Shown here: positions 32,307 through 34,998 of the stretch, one piece after another
How the letters are laid out: the number at the start of each line of letters is the position of its first letter
Numbering within the stretch: position 1 is the stretch's first letter
Assembly (NCBI GenBank): GCA_025356335.1
Contig: JANXUF010000032.1
Span: 1-34,998, forward strand
Direction: 5' to 3'
DNA: 34,998 nt
Source: Actinomycetes bacterium
GTDB taxonomy: Bacteria > Actinomycetota > Acidimicrobiia > Acidimicrobiales > Ilumatobacteraceae
Program-made: the position numbers and the translations under genes
Notes under the pieces: generated by a model
The model's input: only the letters and a program-made list of their open reading frames with translations
What the model was told of the DNA's origin: nothing
Databases searched by the model: none

Positions 32307-33737
32307 TCAGGAAGGCCAACTCTTCTGGATGTTGTCCAGCGTGTCCTTCGTGCTCTGACCGGTGACCCATGCGGTCAATTCTTTCCACTCGGTGCCGGAT
32401 CCGACTGCGGCCGGCATCAGGTCTGATGCATCGAAGCGGAAGACCGTGGCGGCCTTGAGCTGCTCGGCGAGCGTCTTCTCGAACGGATCCTTGTAGTTCG
32501 ACAGGTCGACCTTGTTGTTCGAGGTGAACCAGCCGCCCTGGGCGGCACGGGCATTGGCGAAGTCTGCCGATGTCGTGTAGTCCTGGACCGCTTTGACTTC
32601 GGGAGCGTCACGCAGCGCTGTCACGAACTCGCCGCCACCCTCGATGGCACCCTTGTTTGCGGGGTTGATCGTCGGGAACGGGAACGTCGCAGCTGTTCCG
32701 GTGGGTCCGAGCACGCCGCCAGCCTTGACCAGGTCGTTGGCAACGAAGTTGGCCATCTGGTACATGTAGCACGACGAATCGAGGATGCCTGTTGCGGCGG
32801 TCCCGAAGGCGGTCGTGGCGATGCCGTCTGTGCCACCCTTGACGTAGCCCTTGGTCTTCCAGATCTTCCCGACCTGATCGAGGTCCGCCACGATCCGCGG
32901 GTCGTTGAACTTGATCTTGTTGGAGATCCACTGGTCGTAGACGTCAGGACCGTCGTTGGACAGCACGACTTCTTCGAGGAAGTCCGTTGCCGGCCAGCCC
33001 GTTGCAGTACCCGACTCGATACCGGCACACCACGGCGTTCCGCCGTCGGCGACGATCTTGTCGGACAGCTTGAGGAGCTCGTCCCACGTTTTCGGGATGG
33101 CATAGCCCTTGGCAGTGAATGACTTCGGGTTGTACCACACGAGGCTCTTGAGGTTGGCGCTGAGCGGCGGTGCGTAGAACTTCCCGTTCACCGTGCCGTA
33201 TGACAGCCAGCCGGTCCCGTTGTTGGCGGTGACCGAGGGGACGAGGTCATCGCGGGCGACGACCTTGCCGCTGGCAACGAGCGTGGCGAGCAGACCTGGC
33301 TGCGGAACGATGGCAATGTCTGGCTGGCTGCCACCCTGGACGGCTGTCTTGATATCGGCCTCGAACGAGCCGGAACCGGTGTGCTTGATGGTCACACCCG
33401 TGCAGGTCTCGAACGGCTTCCAGGCGGTGACGAGTTTGTCGGCTTCGGTGTCACGGATCGACGAGCTGATGGTGACCGTCTTGCCCTTGAGCGAGCCGTC
33501 ACATTTGTGTCCGCCGAGACTGTCCGGATTGCTGCCGGCACTGGTCGCTGCCGCCCCTGCAGCTGTCGCGGCCGTGCCTGCTGCTGAGCCGGCGACGGTG
33601 GTCGCTGCGGCCGCCGTCGTGGCGGCGCCAGCTGGAGTCGTCGATGACGACGTCGATGTGGACTTCGAGCTGCCACATGCCGTGGCGATGAATGCTGTCG
33701 CGGCCAAGAGCCCGACAACACGCTTGCGGTGATTCAT
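32307..33737 (-). CDS. Sugar ABC transporter substrate-binding lipoprotein
   Basis: A 476-aa extracytoplasmic solute-binding protein (family 1). It starts MNHRKRVVGLLAATAFIATA followed directly by the lipid-modified Cys (FIATAC lipobox), then an Ala/Thr/Ser-rich linker to residue ~67. The binding domain follows, with GKTVTISSSIRDTEADKLV, QPDIAIVPQPGLLATLV and TPWCAGIESGTATGWPATDF. ATG 33737 is supported by gaaggggg just upstream; the longer frame to 33926 lacks a signal. The ligand cannot be read directly; the amylosucrase in the operon suggests sucrose or a related alpha-glucoside. Confidence 0.93.
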   Translation of the reverse strand: MNHRKRVVGLLAATAFIATACGSSKSTSTSSSTTPAGAATTAAAATTVAGSAAGTAATAAGAAATSAGSNPDSLGGHKCDGSLKGKTVTISSSIRDTEADKLVTAWKPFETCTGVTIKHTGSGSFEADIKTAVQGGSQPDIAIVPQPGLLATLVASGKVVARDDLVPSVTANNGTGWLSYGTVNGKFYAPPLSANLKSLVWYNPKSFTAKGYAIPKTWDELLKLSDKIVADGGTPWCAGIESGTATGWPATDFLEEVVLSNDGPDVYDQWISNKIKFNDPRIVADLDQVGKIWKTKGYVKGGTDGIATTAFGTAATGILDSSCYMYQMANFVANDLVKAGGVLGPTGTAATFPFPTINPANKGAIEGGGEFVTALRDAPEVKAVQDYTTSADFANARAAQGGWFTSNNKVDLSNYKDPFEKTLAEQLKAATVFRFDASDLMPAAVGSGTEWKELTAWVTGQSTKDTLDNIQKSWPS

Positions 33738-33816
33738 GCTTCCCCCTTCGGAAGTGTCCGTGGCCAGCTCTGACAGCGGCCCGGACTCAATATTTTTGCT
33801 TTTTTGGAAATGACAC

Positions 33817-33838
33817 TGGAATCTCGTGGAAGATTCCA
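33817..33838. promoter_or_regulatory. Operator-like perfect inverted repeat TGGAATCT-N6-AGATTCCA
   Basis: A 22-bp element with fully complementary 8-bp arms in the divergent region between the binding-protein operon and the ATPase gene, ~80 nt from the binding-protein start. Size and spacing suit a dimeric repressor (for example LacI-type). No regulator gene is in view. An AT-rich patch (33790-33806) beside it may hold the minus-strand promoter. Confidence 0.55.
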
Positions 33839-33878
33839 TGCATAGTTGTAGCACATCTCCTGCCCGGATGTGCCAAGA

Positions 33879-33896
33879 TTCACCAACTCGGGTGAA
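33879..33896. promoter_or_regulatory. Second inverted repeat TTCACC-N6-GGTGAA
   Basis: A perfect 6-bp dyad with the same N6 spacing as the repeat at 33817-33838, about 100 nt upstream of the ATPase start. It may be a second, different operator for the divergent pair. Confidence 0.45.
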
Positions 33897-33994
33897 AAAC
33901 ACCGAGACGCACGGACCACAGACCAAGGGGGGTCGTTCGGGTGTTGACGCTCAGGTCACGCTCCGACGGTCTTGACGAAAGGGAACCAACCACC

Positions 33995-34998
33995 ATGGCG
34001 CAGATCACGCTCGACAAGATGAGCAAGACGTACGAGAACGGCTTCCACGCCGTCAACGATCTCTCGTTGGAGATCGCCGACGGCGAATTCCTCGTGCTCG
34101 TCGGTCCCTCGGGGTGTGGCAAGTCGACGGCGCTACGAATGATCGCCGGACTCGAATCGATCTCCGGTGGCGAAATGCTGATCGGCGGCCGGGTCGTCAA
34201 CGACGTCCCTTCCAAGGATCGGGACATCGCCATGGTGTTCCAGAGCTATGCCCTGTACCCGCACCTGTCGGTGCGCGACAACATCGCTTTCCCGCTGAAG
34301 CTGCGCAAGACCCCGAAGGACGAGATCAAGCGTCGGGTCGACGAGGCGTCGAAACTGCTCGAGCTCGACGAGTACATCGACCGCAAACCAGGCCAGTTGT
34401 CCGGCGGCCAGCGCCAGCGCGTCGCCATGGGACGAGCGATCGTCCGTCAGCCGCAGGCCTTCCTGATGGACGAGCCACTGTCGAACCTCGATGCCAAGCT
34501 CCGAGTCCAGATGCGTTCGGAGATCGCCAAACTGCAGCGTTCACTCAAGGTCACCACGGTCTACGTCACCCACGATCAGGTCGAGGCGATGACGATGGGC
34601 GACCGAGTCGCGGTGTTGTCCCGCGGCAATCTGATGCAGGTCGATTCGCCGCAGAACCTCTACGATCATCCCGACAACCTCTTCGTCGCCGCCTTCATCG
34701 GCTCGCCGCAGATGAACCTCATCGAGGGCGTGCTCCACCTGACGGGCGACAGCGGCAGCGTCGACCTCGGGACACAGTCGTTCACCGTGCCGACACGGGT
34801 CGTGTCCGCCTACCCCGGCCTTCGTCGTTACGACGGGATGCGCGTCGCCGTCGGTGTCCGCCCGGAGGACGTGCACGACGCAGCGATGGGTGGCAGCGAC
34901 GTCAGCACGATCAGCGGCACGGTAGAGGTCCGCGAGGGTCTCGGGTCGGAGATCGTCGTCCACGTCCGTGTCGATGCTCGATCGGTCACACCAAGCGA
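33995..34998 (+). CDS. ugpC: ABC transporter ATPase, MsiK/UgpC/MalK type (3' end outside window)
   Basis: The first 334 codons of a sugar-importer ATPase; the stop lies beyond the window (family length ~360-400 aa). Motifs: Walker A VGPSGCGKSTALRMIAG, Q-loop VFQSYALYPHLSV, signature LSGGQRQRVAMGRAIV, Walker B QAFLMDEPLSNLDAKLR and switch His in VYVTHDQVEAMT. The C-terminal OB-type regulatory domain begins around residue 240 (FIGSPQMNLIEG; VGVRPEDV). ATG 33995 is preceded by aaaggga. In actinobacteria one such ATPase often serves several sugar importers, which fits its separate, divergent transcription here. The symbol is the family name and does not imply glycerol-phosphate transport. Confidence 0.95.
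   Translation, partial: MAQITLDKMSKTYENGFHAVNDLSLEIADGEFLVLVGPSGCGKSTALRMIAGLESISGGEMLIGGRVVNDVPSKDRDIAMVFQSYALYPHLSVRDNIAFPLKLRKTPKDEIKRRVDEASKLLELDEYIDRKPGQLSGGQRQRVAMGRAIVRQPQAFLMDEPLSNLDAKLRVQMRSEIAKLQRSLKVTTVYVTHDQVEAMTMGDRVAVLSRGNLMQVDSPQNLYDHPDNLFVAAFIGSPQMNLIEGVLHLTGDSGSVDLGTQSFTVPTRVVSAYPGLRRYDGMRVAVGVRPEDVHDAAMGGSDVSTISGTVEVREGLGSEIVVHVRVDARSVTPS

Noticed and set aside
33738..33926. N-terminal extension of the sugar-binding protein
   Set aside because: It would place the lipoprotein signal internally and read through the operator region; ATG 33737 has a Shine-Dalgarno and starts a proper lipoprotein signal.

Overview
This is a high-GC, gene-dense actinobacterial chromosome segment. 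GTG/TTG starts are common, operons are chained by 4-bp stop/start overlaps, and there is a SigE-type sigma fragment and mycofactocin-associated redox genes. The mixture suggests an Acidimicrobiia-like (Ilumatobacter-type) actinobacterium. That placement is inferred from gene content and style; no rRNA or tRNA gene was seen.

Positions 1-5872 hold a tightly coupled catabolic-looking operon. It encodes a cytochrome P450 (5' end cut by the window), a stand-alone protein resembling the C-terminal domain of RarA/MgsA, an AtzH-like small protein, a RutB/biuret-hydrolase-like cysteine hydrolase, an AMI1-like amidase and a cupin. A HutC-type GntR regulator follows. Every junction from P450 to cupin is an ATGA, GTGA or TTGA overlap. 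The set looks made for stepwise hydrolysis of an amide or ureide compound, but the substrate is unknown.

Positions 6019-15395 are mostly housekeeping: a coiled-coil protein, an ABC-F ATPase, an uncharacterised 435-aa protein, a glycogen-debranching enzyme, a photolyase (minus), a truncated ECF sigma factor, a PadR regulator (minus) and UppP.

Positions 15442-28023 form a redox region. Three Old-Yellow-Enzyme-family proteins occur; two of them are 652-661 aa FMN/4Fe-4S/FAD enzymes that match the two mycofactocin-system OYE types. A PLP decarboxylase and a superoxide dismutase lie between those two. Then come a 95-bp x3 tandem repeat with internal dyad symmetry, a DedA-like C-terminal fragment, and an etfA-fixC-fixX-etfB-mftE-like operon. 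No mftA/B/C/D core genes were seen, so the mycofactocin redox partners appear separated from the biosynthesis genes.

Positions 28030-34998 are a sugar uptake and use locus. A minus-strand operon encodes a binding lipoprotein, two permeases and an amylosucrase-like GH13 enzyme. A divergent MsiK/UgpC-type ATPase runs off the window end. The shared intergenic region carries two perfect N6-spaced inverted repeats that look like operators.

Two patterns run across the window: strong intergenic hairpins, some overlapping stop codons, and short tandem duplications (8-15 bp) at or near the ends of genes.
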